A DNA stretch of 64,000 nucleotides from Metallococcus carri (GTDB taxonomy: Bacteria; Actinomycetota; Actinomycetes; Actinomycetales; Dermatophilaceae). This document shows positions 25,960-37,699 of the stretch, piece by piece. The position numbers and the translations under genes are program-made. The notes under the pieces were generated by a model that saw only the letters and a program-made list of their open reading frames with translations, was not told the DNA's origin and searched no databases. Position 1 is the first letter of the stretch. Each line of letters opens with the position of its first letter. The DNA is taken from NCBI RefSeq assembly GCF_011440275.1, contig NZ_JAAOIV010000001.1:372001-436000 (forward strand), written 5' to 3'.

Positions 25960-27368
25960 CGCGTCACCTTGCAATCCTCGAGAAGTTCGGCCAGCGCCTG
26001 CTGCAGGCATTCCCCCAGCATGTCCACGTCGGGCATGGCGTCGCGGTCGGCGTTGAGTCCGAAATAGACGCGACCGTGATAGGACGTCAGGCCGATCGTG
26101 AGCGCCTGCCCACGCGGCAGCGGGATCACCGGATAGGACGCGACCATCCGGGCCTGCCCGACGAACAGATCGTGTTGTGGCCCAGGCACATTCGTGATCA
26201 CGAGGTTCGACATACGGCGGGACATCGCGCTGCCGGCACGCGCACCGAGCGAGTGCAGGGTCGGCGGCGCGAAACCGGACAGCGCGCTCAACGAGCGCGC
26301 ACCGACCGCGGCCCGGGACTCGACCTGCTGCTGCATCTCGTAGGCGATCTGGTGCAGCCGCATCCGCGGGCGAGGTTCGCCCACCGGCAGGTCGACGTAA
26401 CAGGCGGTGACTTCTTCGGCGCTGCCGTCGGTGTGGATCGTCACCGGCACCAGCGCGCGCACCACGTCGCCGGTGTTGACCCCCTGGCCGCGGGCCATCA
26501 GCCACTCCCGCAGCGCGCCCGCGACGGTGGCGAGCACGACGTCGTTGACGGTGACATGGTCGGTGTCGTGCCCGGTGAGGATCGCCGAGCGCACCTGCTG
26601 GTAGTCGGCGAGATTGGCCTCCACCATGGCGTAGCGGCGATAGGCGCCGACCACCGTGTTGAGCGGACTCGATGGCGCCGGCTTGGCGGCGGAGCGCGCG
26701 AGCAGGCTGACCAGCCCGGCTGCGGTGCCGGTGAGCCGCCGGCTGACACCCTTGACGTCGGCCAGGATCGTGACGGTGTCGGTCACCATCTGCCGCGGAC
26801 TGCGCACCATCGACCAGGCGGCGTCGGCGAGCAGGTCGGCCGAGGACGGGGTGGCGTCGGGCCGCCAGGTGTCATGCACCGGCTCGGTCGAGCTCGGCCC
26901 GGGCCCGACCAGCACCTGCCCGAGATCGACCGCGCTCAGACCGTCGACGAGGGCTTCGTGGGTCTTGGTGACCAGGGCGAACCGGCCACCCTCCAGGCCC
27001 TCGACGAGGTAGAGCTCCCACAGCGGCCGGGACCGATCGAGTTGGCGGGCCTGCACTCGGCCGACGAATTCGGCTAGCTGCTCGGGAGTGCCCGGCTTGG
27101 GCAGCGCCGACCGGCGCACGTGATAGCTGATGTCGAAATGCTCGTCGTCCACCCAGACCGGGTTGGCCAGGCCGCCCGGCACGGGCTGAACCCGCTGGCG
27201 GTGCCGGGGCACGTAGGCGATCCGGTTGTGCACCAGGTCGAGCAGTTCCTCGTAGTCGAAGCCGCCCTTCGGCGGATCGAAGATCATCACCGTGCCGACG
27301 TGCATCGGCGTCGTGGCGTCCTCGGAGTAGAGGAACGAGGCGTCGAGGGAACTCAGGCGGTCCGGCAC
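25956..27368 (-). CDS. Wax ester synthase/DGAT-like acyltransferase with altered catalytic motif
   Basis: This 470-aa protein has the full family layout: N-terminal LSSLDASFLYSED, then DRSRPLWELYLVEGL, and a C-terminal half with NLVITNVPGPQ. These enzymes move acyl groups from acyl-CoA to alcohols or diacylglycerol to make storage lipid. Here the HHxxxDG motif reads H137-E138-ALV-D142-G143, so the second, catalytic His is replaced by Glu (codon GAA). The enzyme may be inactive on standard substrates or divergent. The start is GTG at 27368. DUF6912 is coupled downstream. Confidence 0.88.
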   Translation of the reverse strand: MPDRLSSLDASFLYSEDATTPMHVGTVMIFDPPKGGFDYEELLDLVHNRIAYVPRHRQRVQPVPGGLANPVWVDDEHFDISYHVRRSALPKPGTPEQLAEFVGRVQARQLDRSRPLWELYLVEGLEGGRFALVTKTHEALVDGLSAVDLGQVLVGPGPSSTEPVHDTWRPDATPSSADLLADAAWSMVRSPRQMVTDTVTILADVKGVSRRLTGTAAGLVSLLARSAAKPAPSSPLNTVVGAYRRYAMVEANLADYQQVRSAILTGHDTDHVTVNDVVLATVAGALREWLMARGQGVNTGDVVRALVPVTIHTDGSAEEVTACYVDLPVGEPRPRMRLHQIAYEMQQQVESRAAVGARSLSALSGFAPPTLHSLGARAGSAMSRRMSNLVITNVPGPQHDLFVGQARMVASYPVIPLPRGQALTIGLTSYHGRVYFGLNADRDAMPDVDMLGECLQQALAELLEDCKVTR

Positions 27369-27399
27369 GCGCCCATGCTCTCACCGACCGTATGCCGGG

Positions 27400-28689
27400 T
27401 CACGCGGACCGGGGGAAACCGCGCCGGCGGCGGCCACGCCGCGCGGGGGCGGCGCCAGGTGCGTAGCGATCGGCGAGGGTGGCCAACCCCTTGCAGACCG
27501 CCGATCCGGGCGACTTCTCCAGCAGCACCCGCCCGGCGAGCAGGGCGGCATCGAGGGCGGAGCGGTCGTCGGCGATCAGCAACGGGTCGGACACCCCGGC
27601 GAACCGGTCGAGGGCACGCGCCACCTCCTGGTGCGGGTGCATGCCGGCGGCGCTCGTGCGCACCTTGGTGACCACCACGGCCGGGGTGCCGGACACGACG
27701 GCGTCGGCCTCGTCGAGCGTGCGCACCAGCCGTTGCAAGCCGACCGGATCGCCACTGCCCACAACCAGCACCTCGTCCGCGGCAGCGAGCGCGGTGAGTC
27801 CGGCGGCATTGCGCCGCGGGGCCGTCGTGTCGTAGCTCAGCTCCTCGTCGTCCTCGATCGGGTGGGCGATGTCGATCACGACGAAGGACGCGAGCGCCCG
27901 GGCGGTGTCGATCACCGCCTCGAAGGCCGCGGGCCGGATCTCCGGCCACCGGTCGGCTCGCGGGAGGCCGGTCAGCACCCGCAGCTTGGGCAGCACGAGC
28001 GGTGCCACGCCGGCGAGGGAGAGGGCGTCGAGCCGGCCGGCCTCGGCCAGCCGCGTCGCGGCGGCAATGCCGGGTGCTTCGTCCAGCACAGCGAGGAACT
28101 GGGCGATGCTCGCCGCGTACGTGTCGGCGTCGATGAGCAGCGTGTCCTGCTCGCGCAGGGCGAGTTCGGCCGACAGGTTGACCGCGATGGTCGTGCGTCC
28201 GGGCGCTCCCGGACTGCCCCAGACGACGATCACCCGCCCGCGCTCCGGCTCGGCGTCCTCTTCGCCGGGGTCATCGGTCGGTTCGCCGGCTTCGGCGGCG
28301 GGCTCGACCTCGACCGGCGCCGCCGCGACCGGCTGCGGCAATCCGCTCGCCGCATCACGCACCGCCCCGGCCACCGCGGTCACGTCGGCATCGGCGGTGA
28401 CGAGCCGCTCGACACCCCACTGGCGCAGCACGCGTTCGTCGTGCTCGTCGGCATACACCCCGACGACGCTGACGCCCTCGTCGCGCAACTGACCGAGCGC
28501 CGACCGGTCGACACCCGGCAATGCCGGTGAGACCAGTGCGACCTGCACCCGGCCGGCACCGGCGACCGCGAGCAGCTCAGGCAGGTCCCCGCAGCGCCGC
28601 ACCAACTCCAGGTCGGGCTGGGAGGTGAGCGCGCTCGCCATACGGCCCTCGATGCGCGCGGCGAGACCGGTTGCGACGGTGATGCTCAC
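27400..28689 (-). CDS. CpaE-like MinD/ParA-type ATPase
   Basis: This 429-aa protein has a receiver-like N-terminal half (about 1-110), an acidic Pro/Ala/Glu linker, and a MinD/ParA-like domain from about 150. The nucleotide loop reads WGSPGAPGRTT, with Arg where deviant Walker A motifs carry Lys; FVVIDIAHP is the Walker B-like strand. CpaE proteins position Flp pilus machines. GTG start overlaps the stop of the SAF gene (GTGA), so the pair is coupled, but no other pilus genes are present. Confidence 0.75.
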   Translation of the reverse strand: MSITVATGLAARIEGRMASALTSQPDLELVRRCGDLPELLAVAGAGRVQVALVSPALPGVDRSALGQLRDEGVSVVGVYADEHDERVLRQWGVERLVTADADVTAVAGAVRDAASGLPQPVAAAPVEVEPAAEAGEPTDDPGEEDAEPERGRVIVVWGSPGAPGRTTIAVNLSAELALREQDTLLIDADTYAASIAQFLAVLDEAPGIAAATRLAEAGRLDALSLAGVAPLVLPKLRVLTGLPRADRWPEIRPAAFEAVIDTARALASFVVIDIAHPIEDDEELSYDTTAPRRNAAGLTALAAADEVLVVGSGDPVGLQRLVRTLDEADAVVSGTPAVVVTKVRTSAAGMHPHQEVARALDRFAGVSDPLLIADDRSALDAALLAGRVLLEKSPGSAVCKGLATLADRYAPGAAPARRGRRRRGFPRSA

Positions 28690-29372
28690 GAGGACTCCTG
28701 CGCGGACCCGGAGACCGGCACCAGGGTGATCTTGCCGCCGCTGTTCATCGCGGCGATCAGCCCGGCGACCTTCGCGTCGGGCACCAGCACCTGCACATAC
28801 CCATTGCCGCTCGCGACCGACAGGCCGGACTGCGACCCCGGCACCCGCGCGACCATGGCACGCATCACCTCACGGGTGGGGTTCTGGAAGTCGGTCGTCC
28901 CCGTCGCCCCGGCCGTCTTGCGGGCCACCCACACGTCGACGACCGAGCCGCGCACGAGCGCCGCCGCTTGCGCCGGGTCGACGGGCACCGCGACCGCCTT
29001 GGTCGTCAGTTGTGCGTTGCTCGCCAGGGCCGAGGCGGGCACGAGTTCGCCCGCTCGTATCTCGCGCACCACCGTGCGGCCGCCCAGTGGCCGGCCGGCC
29101 CGCAGGTATGCCGCGCCGCCGCTGTCCAACCGGACCTTGACCACCTTCAGATCGCCGCTGCGCACCGGTTCGCCGGGCACCAGCGTGCGGGTGGCCTGGA
29201 GCACCTGCACCGAGGAGTCGAAATGGCGCAGCGTGAGCGCCCCGAGCAGGGTGGCCAGCACGAGCAGCAGCACGCCAGCGACCAGCCGGCCGTCGCGCCA
29301 GGACGGCCGGGTGAGTCGTTGCGCCCGGCGGGTGGGCGGTTCGCCCTCGGACCCTCGGCGTAGACCTGCCAT
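28686..29372 (-). CDS. SAF-domain membrane protein (CpaB/RcpC-like)
   Basis: This 228-aa protein has a basic cytoplasmic start, one transmembrane helix (LVAGVLLLVLATLLGALTL, about 28-46), then an extracellular SAF domain with RTLVPGEPVRSGDLKVVKV. SAF/CpaB proteins bind cell wall or stabilise pilus secretins. The ATG at 29372 has GGGGAG about 6 nt upstream. It is coupled to the CpaE-like gene. Without other tad/flp genes, a wall-associated role is as likely as a pilus one. Confidence 0.78.
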   Translation of the reverse strand: MAGLRRGSEGEPPTRRAQRLTRPSWRDGRLVAGVLLLVLATLLGALTLRHFDSSVQVLQATRTLVPGEPVRSGDLKVVKVRLDSGGAAYLRAGRPLGGRTVVREIRAGELVPASALASNAQLTTKAVAVPVDPAQAAALVRGSVVDVWVARKTAGATGTTDFQNPTREVMRAMVARVPGSQSGLSVASGNGYVQVLVPDAKVAGLIAAMNSGGKITLVPVSGSAQESS

Positions 29373-29533
29373 CGTCGCTCCCCTTGTCGCCGGCCCCTCA
29401 GGGCGGTGTCGGTGCGTGCGATCCGCATTATGGGCGCACTCGCGCTCGTGGGGAGCGCGACTTTGCACAACCCATACCGAGGCGTCCCTTCCTTCCACAG
29501 GGGCGTCGGCAGCCGCGGGGCCGATGAGCCACA

Positions 29534-29758
29534 ATGGCCGACGTGAGCCAGCGTTTCCTGCAGATCAGCGACGTCGCGGAGATCCTCAACCTCTCCCAGC
29601 GCGCGGTCTACGCCCTGATCAAGTCGGGAGAGCTGCCCGCCATCAAGCCGAGCAAGGCCTGGCGGATCGAGGCCAGCGAGCTCGAGGCCTTCATCCAGCG
29701 GCAGTATGCCGATACGCGCGCTCGGATCGAGTCGGACTCGCTCACCGACGAGCCGTAG
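29534..29758 (+). CDS. Excisionase/MerR-type HTH DNA-binding protein
   Basis: This 74-aa protein is essentially one winged-helix domain: FLQISDVAEILNLSQRAVYALIKSGELPAIKPSKAWRIEASELEAFI. The order 'xxVAExLxxSxxxVYxLxxxGELPAIKxxxxWR' is the AlpA/BldC-like excisionase pattern. In chromosomal actinobacterial contexts such proteins are often BldC-like regulators rather than true excisionases. It is divergent from the SAF gene and ends one base before the end of the convergent gene. Confidence 0.85.
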   Translation: MADVSQRFLQISDVAEILNLSQRAVYALIKSGELPAIKPSKAWRIEASELEAFIQRQYADTRARIESDSLTDEP

Positions 29759-30319
29759 TCAGCCGGTGACCGCGCGGCGCACCACACAGATCGCCGCGAA
29801 GGGCACGGCCCGGTGGCCGGTCACCGCGCCGCGCCGCCGGACCGCATCGGCGGGATGTTCGGCCAGATCCAGGTGATCGCGGCCGACGTGATCGATGGTG
29901 CCGGCCCAGCGCAGCCCGCCGGGCGCGTGGATCGTGACGGGAGCGCGGTCGCGAGCGATCGCCCGCAGCGCGACGCCCATGCCGAACCGCCGACCGATCC
30001 GCACCGCCGGGTCGCTGCGCGGTGACAGGCCCGCCACCGCAAGCGCCGCGGTCTGCGGCACCCACGCATCGCTGCGGCCTTCTTCCCGGACGCACAGCCA
30101 GTCCTTGCCGAGGTCGGCGAGCTCGCCGCGCACCGGACCGGCCGCCGTGTCGATCGTGACCACTGCGCCGATGGTCGCCGCACACCGGTCGAGCAGCGTC
30201 ACCTCGGCTCGCTCGGCGCGGGTGCGGTCGGGCAGCTGGGCTTCCCAGTCGCGGCGCTCGGCCTCGGCCAGCTGACCCTCGAGGTCGCCGAAGAGTTCCT
30301 CCCATCGCATGGCGGCCAT
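29759..30319 (-). CDS. Conserved actinobacterial protein, function unknown
   Basis: This 186-aa protein begins MRWEELFGDLEGQLAEAERRD, with an N-terminal coiled-coil-like helix, then a beta-rich domain (GAVVTIDTAAGPVRGELADLGKDWLCVRE). I recall similar actinobacterial proteins annotated loosely as 'Fis family', but no HTH is visible. Two ATGs three codons apart (30319, 30310) are both possible starts. It is divergent from the LysM gene across 72 bp of T-rich DNA. Confidence 0.7.
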   Translation of the reverse strand: MAAMRWEELFGDLEGQLAEAERRDWEAQLPDRTRAERAEVTLLDRCAATIGAVVTIDTAAGPVRGELADLGKDWLCVREEGRSDAWVPQTAALAVAGLSPRSDPAVRIGRRFGMGVALRAIARDRAPVTIHAPGGLRWAGTIDHVGRDHLDLAEHPADAVRRRGAVTGHRAVPFAAICVVRRAVTG

Positions 30320-30391
30320 CGTACGGTCGCGGTTTTCCACCGATGCGCTTTTTTCCTTTTCTTCGCTGTTGTTGTCAGTTAGTGTCGTTTC

Positions 30392-31168
30392 ATGCACTTT
30401 GCTACGCAGGCTTCCGCCGCCCACCGCCGCCGAGCGGCCGCCCTCGGCGCGCTCGCGGTCACCGGGCTGGGTGTCCTCGAGGCGACCACGGTCCGGCATA
30501 CCGCCCGGTGGATCTCGCGGCTGCACGAGCAGCCGGCGATCGCCGCCGACGACCTGGTCGTCGTCGCGCTCGGTGCGCTGACCGCGCTGGTGACCGGGTG
30601 GGCGCTGGTCGTCCTCGCGCGCGCCATCGCCACCGTCCTGCGGCCGGTCAAGGAGCCGGACATCGCGGCGCCCGAGGGGTTCTCCGCCGACTGGGCGCGA
30701 CGCATCGCGATGCTGCTGCTCGCGCTCACGACCTGGCAGCTGCAGCCCGGACCGGCGGCCGACGCAGCGGTCGCGGCACCGGTGGCCGCGACGGCGCCCT
30801 CGGCGCTCGGCACCGGCCACTCGCTGCTCACCGCGCCGACCCCGGCCTGTGCGGCACCGGTGCCGGGCTGGACACCGCACCGGCCGCCGGCCACCGCGCC
30901 CGCGGATCGCAGTGCGCTGCTCATGCCGTGCGACCGCGCACCGGAGCCGGCGGCTGAGGTCGTCGTGCGCCGCGGCGACTGCCTGTGGTCGATCGTCGAG
31001 CGCCATCTCGGCCCCGGTGCCGACGCGGAGCAGGTCGCCCGCGCCGTGCCGCGGTGGTATGCCGTCAACCGCGCCGTGATCGGCCCCGACCCAGACCTGA
31101 TCTTCCCCGGGCAGGTGCTGCGCGCCCCCGGGCCCGTCGTCCCCGGTTTCGAAGGAGCTCTGCCATGA
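30392..31168 (+). CDS. Membrane protein with C-terminal LysM domain
   Basis: This 258-aa protein has two hydrophobic segments (about 18-33 and VVVALGALTALVTGWALVVL), a Pro/Ala-rich linker, and a LysM peptidoglycan-binding domain at about 190-250 (VVRRGDCLWSIVERHLG ... NRAVIGPDPDLIFPGQVL). It probably anchors to or senses the cell wall. It overlaps the Rv3235-type gene by 4 bp (ATGA), with GAAGGAG serving the second gene. This pair near secA is conserved in actinobacteria. Confidence 0.85.
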   Translation: MHFATQASAAHRRRAAALGALAVTGLGVLEATTVRHTARWISRLHEQPAIAADDLVVVALGALTALVTGWALVVLARAIATVLRPVKEPDIAAPEGFSADWARRIAMLLLALTTWQLQPGPAADAAVAAPVAATAPSALGTGHSLLTAPTPACAAPVPGWTPHRPPATAPADRSALLMPCDRAPEPAAEVVVRRGDCLWSIVERHLGPGADAEQVARAVPRWYAVNRAVIGPDPDLIFPGQVLRAPGPVVPGFEGALP

Positions 31169-31680
31169 GCGCTCAGCCCATCGCCGCACTCCCGCTGCCG
31201 ACGCTGCGCAGCGCGCCCGCGCTCCGGCCGGCACCCGACCCCGACGCCTTGCGCCGGCGGGATCGGCCCGGGCCCGGGCAAGCAGTCCTTGCCGTCGACT
31301 TCCGTGGGGAGGCTGAGGACAAGCTCTTCGGCCCGCAGGCGACGGCGACCGCCGACCTGCCCGACCCCGCGATCTGGGCGCACCGACTCGTCCTCGGCGT
31401 GCTCGAGTGCTTCGCCGGCGTGCGCTCTCCGGCGCAGCTGTCGCGCTGGGTGACGCTCGAGCTGCGCGAGCGCATCCAGCGCGGGCACGCCGCGGCCGTG
31501 CGCCGTGGCGCGCGACCGCTGCACCCGCCCAAGATCCGGCGGTTGCGGGTCACCGAACCGGCCGACGGAGTCGCCGAGGTGACCGTCGTCGCCATCAGCC
31601 ACGGCCGACCGCATGCCATCGCGATGCGGATGTCCGGAGTGGACGGGCGGTGGCTGGTGACCGCGCTCGAGCTCGGCTGA
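31165..31680 (+). CDS. Rv3235-family conserved protein
   Basis: This 171-aa protein has the pattern of the actinobacterial Rv3235 family: a Pro-rich N-terminus, then LVLGVLECFAGVRSPAQLSRWVTLELRERI and a beta segment ending MSGVDGRWLVTALELG. Its function is unknown. It is coupled to the LysM gene and convergent with secA, 7 bp away, as Rv3235 lies near secA1 in M. tuberculosis. Confidence 0.82.
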   Translation: MSAQPIAALPLPTLRSAPALRPAPDPDALRRRDRPGPGQAVLAVDFRGEAEDKLFGPQATATADLPDPAIWAHRLVLGVLECFAGVRSPAQLSRWVTLELRERIQRGHAAAVRRGARPLHPPKIRRLRVTEPADGVAEVTVVAISHGRPHAIAMRMSGVDGRWLVTALELG

Positions 31681-31687
31681 CCGACGA

Positions 31688-34423
<2,736 letters not shown>

Positions 34424-34537
34424 GGGGTCAGCTCTCTTCGGGTGGCAAGACGGGCAGTCCGACCAAGAATAAGCGGACAGGGTGCTGACACCCGAAACGC
34501 GGTCGCGCTCGCCCGTCCCGTCTGTTGGGATGCGGGT

Positions 34538-36829
34538 ATGACGGGCTTCACCTTCCCCGACGACGTGCCGGTGCTCACCGACGGAGAGGTGACATTGCGC
34601 GCGCACCGGCGCAGCGACATCCCGCGCATCGTGCAGTTCGCGACCGACGAGCGGTCGCGCCGGTTCGTCTCGGCGCTGCCGCACCCCTATGGCGAGCCGG
34701 AGGCGAGGGCCTTCGTCGACAGCCGGGCGGACCAGTGGCAGGCCGACCCGATGCACCCGGTCTGGGCGATCGACCTCGACGGGGAGTTCGCCGGTTCGAT
34801 CAACCTGCACCCGCGGGCGAGGGCGGCATACGAGATCGGGTATGGCGCGCACCCGGACGTGCGCGGCCGGGGCGTGGTCACCCGGGCGGCCCGTCTGGCG
34901 ATCACGTATGCCGTGCGCGAACTCGGGGCTGGATCCCTCGTATGGCGTTGCGACGCAGGCAATTTCGCGTCCTGGCGGGCGGCGTGGGCGAACGGCTTCC
35001 GGTTCGTGGCCAGCTGGCCGGACGCCGAGCGGGGCCTCGATGGGGAGCCGGTCGCGGTGTGGCTGGGACACCTCGCGACCGACGGCTGGACCGGCGGGCC
35101 GGCGCGGCCGTGGTGGGAGCCGGCGGTGCTGCGCGGCGAGCATGTCGTGCTGCGGCCGTGGACCCGCGACGACGCCCCGACCGAAGGGCCGGACGAGCTG
35201 GCGACCCGGTTCGTCGCGACCTCTGGTCTGCAGCCCGCGCCGGAGGACTTCGAGGCGTGGCTGCTGGAGCGACGCCGCCGGATGGCGGCAGGTGCCGGGG
35301 TCTGTTGGTGCATCGCCGACCGGGAGACCGACCGGGTCCTCGGACACGTGCAGGTCGACGGGCTGGACGTGGACTTCATCGCCGGCACCGGCCAGGTCGC
35401 CTACTGGCTGCTGCCGGATGCCCGGGGACGCGGGCTGCTGGGCGAGGCCCTCGAGATGGTGATCGGGCACGCCTTCGCGCCACGCACCGACGACGCCGGG
35501 TCGTCCGGCCTGGGTCTGCACCGGCTGCAGGCCGGCACCGACGAGGACAACCGCGGCTCAGCGCGGGCGTTGCGGCGGGCCGGCTTCCGCGAGTTCGCGC
35601 ACGAGCGTGAGGTGTTGGCCGCCGCCGACGGCAGCCACCGAGGTGCGCTCACCTTCGAGTTGCTCGCCAGCGACGACCGGGAGGCGCAGCGGGTGTCTCC
35701 ACTCGCCATACCGACCCTGCGGACCGAGCGGTTCGTGCTGCGGGAGTGGACCGAGGCCGACCGGCCGCGGCCGGACCAGGTGACCGACCCCGACGCCCGC
35801 CGGTTCATGGCCGGCGAGCTGCCCACCGCGCAGACCCACGACGCCGCGCTCCGGCGGCGCCGCCGGCTGGCCGACACTGGGGCCGCGCTCACCTGGTGCA
35901 TCACCGACCGCGAGACCGGTGACGTGCTCGGCAATATCGGGCTCTTCTCGATCGGCGAGGGCACCCGTGGCAATGCCGAGGTCGGCTACTGGCTTTGGTC
36001 GCAGGCGCGTGGCCGAGGCGTCATCGGCGAGGTGCTGGAGCCGGTCATCGACCATGGCTTCGAGACCTTGGGGCTCACCCGGTTGCACGCCGAGACCGAC
36101 CTGGAAAACATCGCCTCGCAGCGGATCCTGCTGCGGGCTGGCTTCCGGCAGTGGGGCACCGATCACGCGGCGTACACCAATGCCGACGGCTCGGAGACCG
36201 ACGGCGCGTATTTCGAGTTGCTCGCGGCCGAGGACCGGGGCGCGCATGGTTCACAACTGCCGCCCCGGTTGGAGTCGGAGGCGGTCGTCCTGCGGCCATT
36301 GGAAACCGTTGACGCACAACGGATCTGGGAAACCTGGAGCGATCCCCAGTCGCGTGTCTGGCTCGACCTGCGCGAGGAGCCGACCCTGGAGAAGGCCCGG
36401 CGCTATGCCCGCGCCAAGAGGTATGTCGACCGGGCCGCGCACGGCATCTGGTGGGCGATCTGCGAGCCGGGGTCGATCGACTTTCTCGGTGCCGTCGGCC
36501 TGCAGGAGATCACCGATGGGCCGCCACGCCGCGCCGAGGTCGGTTATTGGGTGCATCCCGATGCCAGGCGGCGCGGCCTGGCGACGGCTGCGGTGGGGGT
36601 GGCTGCGGCATACGGCCTGGACCCGGACGGGCTGGACCGGGAACGCCTCGTGCTCAACGTCGCCGACGGCAATGAGGCGTCGGTGCGGATCGCGGAGGCG
36701 ACCGGCTTCACCCAGGTGGGGCGGGATCGCGCGGCCGAGCCGCTCGGCGACGGCCGAGTGGTGGACCTGTTGCGCTTCGATCGGTTGCGCGGCGCTCACG
36801 GAGGCATTCCCGCGAGCGACCGTTCGTGA
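34538..36829 (+). CDS. Quadruple GNAT acetyltransferase-domain protein
   Basis: This 763-aa protein is four RimJ/RimL-type GNAT domains in a row: about 10-180, 195-378, 390-565 and 578-748. Each carries an acetyl-CoA loop: DVRGRGV near 107, DARGRGL near 294, QARGRGV near 489 and DARRRGL near 674. Each starts with a strand of the form (V/F)VLR(P/E)W or VTLRAHR. The fourth loop (RRRG) and the first domain are the most diverged. Single GNAT proteins are usual and tandem pairs are known; four in one chain is unusual. Substrate unknown. It is the first gene of the accessory block between secA and hpf. Confidence 0.88.
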   Translation: MTGFTFPDDVPVLTDGEVTLRAHRRSDIPRIVQFATDERSRRFVSALPHPYGEPEARAFVDSRADQWQADPMHPVWAIDLDGEFAGSINLHPRARAAYEIGYGAHPDVRGRGVVTRAARLAITYAVRELGAGSLVWRCDAGNFASWRAAWANGFRFVASWPDAERGLDGEPVAVWLGHLATDGWTGGPARPWWEPAVLRGEHVVLRPWTRDDAPTEGPDELATRFVATSGLQPAPEDFEAWLLERRRRMAAGAGVCWCIADRETDRVLGHVQVDGLDVDFIAGTGQVAYWLLPDARGRGLLGEALEMVIGHAFAPRTDDAGSSGLGLHRLQAGTDEDNRGSARALRRAGFREFAHEREVLAAADGSHRGALTFELLASDDREAQRVSPLAIPTLRTERFVLREWTEADRPRPDQVTDPDARRFMAGELPTAQTHDAALRRRRRLADTGAALTWCITDRETGDVLGNIGLFSIGEGTRGNAEVGYWLWSQARGRGVIGEVLEPVIDHGFETLGLTRLHAETDLENIASQRILLRAGFRQWGTDHAAYTNADGSETDGAYFELLAAEDRGAHGSQLPPRLESEAVVLRPLETVDAQRIWETWSDPQSRVWLDLREEPTLEKARRYARAKRYVDRAAHGIWWAICEPGSIDFLGAVGLQEITDGPPRRAEVGYWVHPDARRRGLATAAVGVAAAYGLDPDGLDRERLVLNVADGNEASVRIAEATGFTQVGRDRAAEPLGDGRVVDLLRFDRLRGAHGGIPASDRS

Positions 36830-36844
36830 GTAGGGTCGACGGAC

Positions 36845-37699
36845 ATGGCAGAGCCCCGCTCCTTCCTCGCCCAGTCGGTGTCTCGCGCCCGGATCGCGCT
36901 GCGACCGCGGTCCCGGGTGCGCGGGCTGATCCCGCATGGTCCGCGGCATACCGAATCAGCGGGTTGGGATTCGTTCCCCCTCGACAACTCACCGCTCGAG
37001 CCGGGCGAGGCGAGCGCGCTCGCCGAGGCGCACACCGGCCGGCTGATGCACAAATGGCGCCATTACCCGCAGATCTACGACATGGAGTTCGGGCCCTACC
37101 GCGCCGGGTTCCGCACCGCCGACGGGACGGCGCGTCCGCTGCGCTTCCTCGAGATCGGCGTCGCCGAAGGTGGCTCACAGGTGTTCTGGCGTTCCTTCTT
37201 CGGACCCGAGGCGACGATCTTCGGCGTCGACATCGACCCCTCCTGCGCCGGTCTGGTGGACCCGACCGTCGCGCAGGTTCGCATCGGCTCCCAGGACGAC
37301 CCGGCCTTTCTGCGGTCGGTGGTCGAGGAGATGGGCGGCGTTGACGTCGTGCTGGACGACGGCAGCCACATCTCCGAGCATCAACAGGCCAGCTTCGAGA
37401 CGCTCTGGCCGCTGCTGAGTGACGGTGGCGTCTATGTCATCGAGGACGTGCACACGGCCTACTGGCCGGGCTTCCACGGTGGGCTGCGACTGCCCGGGAC
37501 CGCCGTCGAGCAGGCCAAGGACCTGGTCGATGATCTGCACCGGTGGTACTACCGCGCGGAGGGCGCGGCGTCGCGGCCGGCCCGGCCGGACGTCTGGTCG
37601 GTGCGGTTCTACGACTCGGTGATCGCTCTGCACAAGCGTTCCCGGTCGGCACCCGCTCGATTCACCCGCGGGGCGGAGCAGCGCGCCGACGTGGTCTAG
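36845..37699 (+). CDS. CmcI-like class I SAM methyltransferase
   Basis: This 284-aa protein has the SAM loop LEIGVAEGGSQVFWRSFFG, an acidic strand-end IFGVDID and DVVLDDGSHISEHQ, with metal-binding-type Asp/His as in cephalosporin-hydroxylase/macrocin O-methyltransferases (CmcI/TylF-like). YVIEDVHTAYW follows. These usually methylate sugar or natural-product hydroxyls, but no natural-product genes surround it. It lies 15 bp after the GNAT gene, so likely co-transcribed. Its stop shares a CTAG palindrome with the convergent hydrolase stop. Confidence 0.78.
   Translation: MAEPRSFLAQSVSRARIALRPRSRVRGLIPHGPRHTESAGWDSFPLDNSPLEPGEASALAEAHTGRLMHKWRHYPQIYDMEFGPYRAGFRTADGTARPLRFLEIGVAEGGSQVFWRSFFGPEATIFGVDIDPSCAGLVDPTVAQVRIGSQDDPAFLRSVVEEMGGVDVVLDDGSHISEHQQASFETLWPLLSDGGVYVIEDVHTAYWPGFHGGLRLPGTAVEQAKDLVDDLHRWYYRAEGAASRPARPDVWSVRFYDSVIALHKRSRSAPARFTRGAEQRADVV

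Noticed and set aside
29534-29758. Excisionase-type gene as evidence of a prophage or integrated element
   Set aside because: No integrase, attachment repeats or phage genes are nearby; chromosomal BldC-like regulators share this fold.
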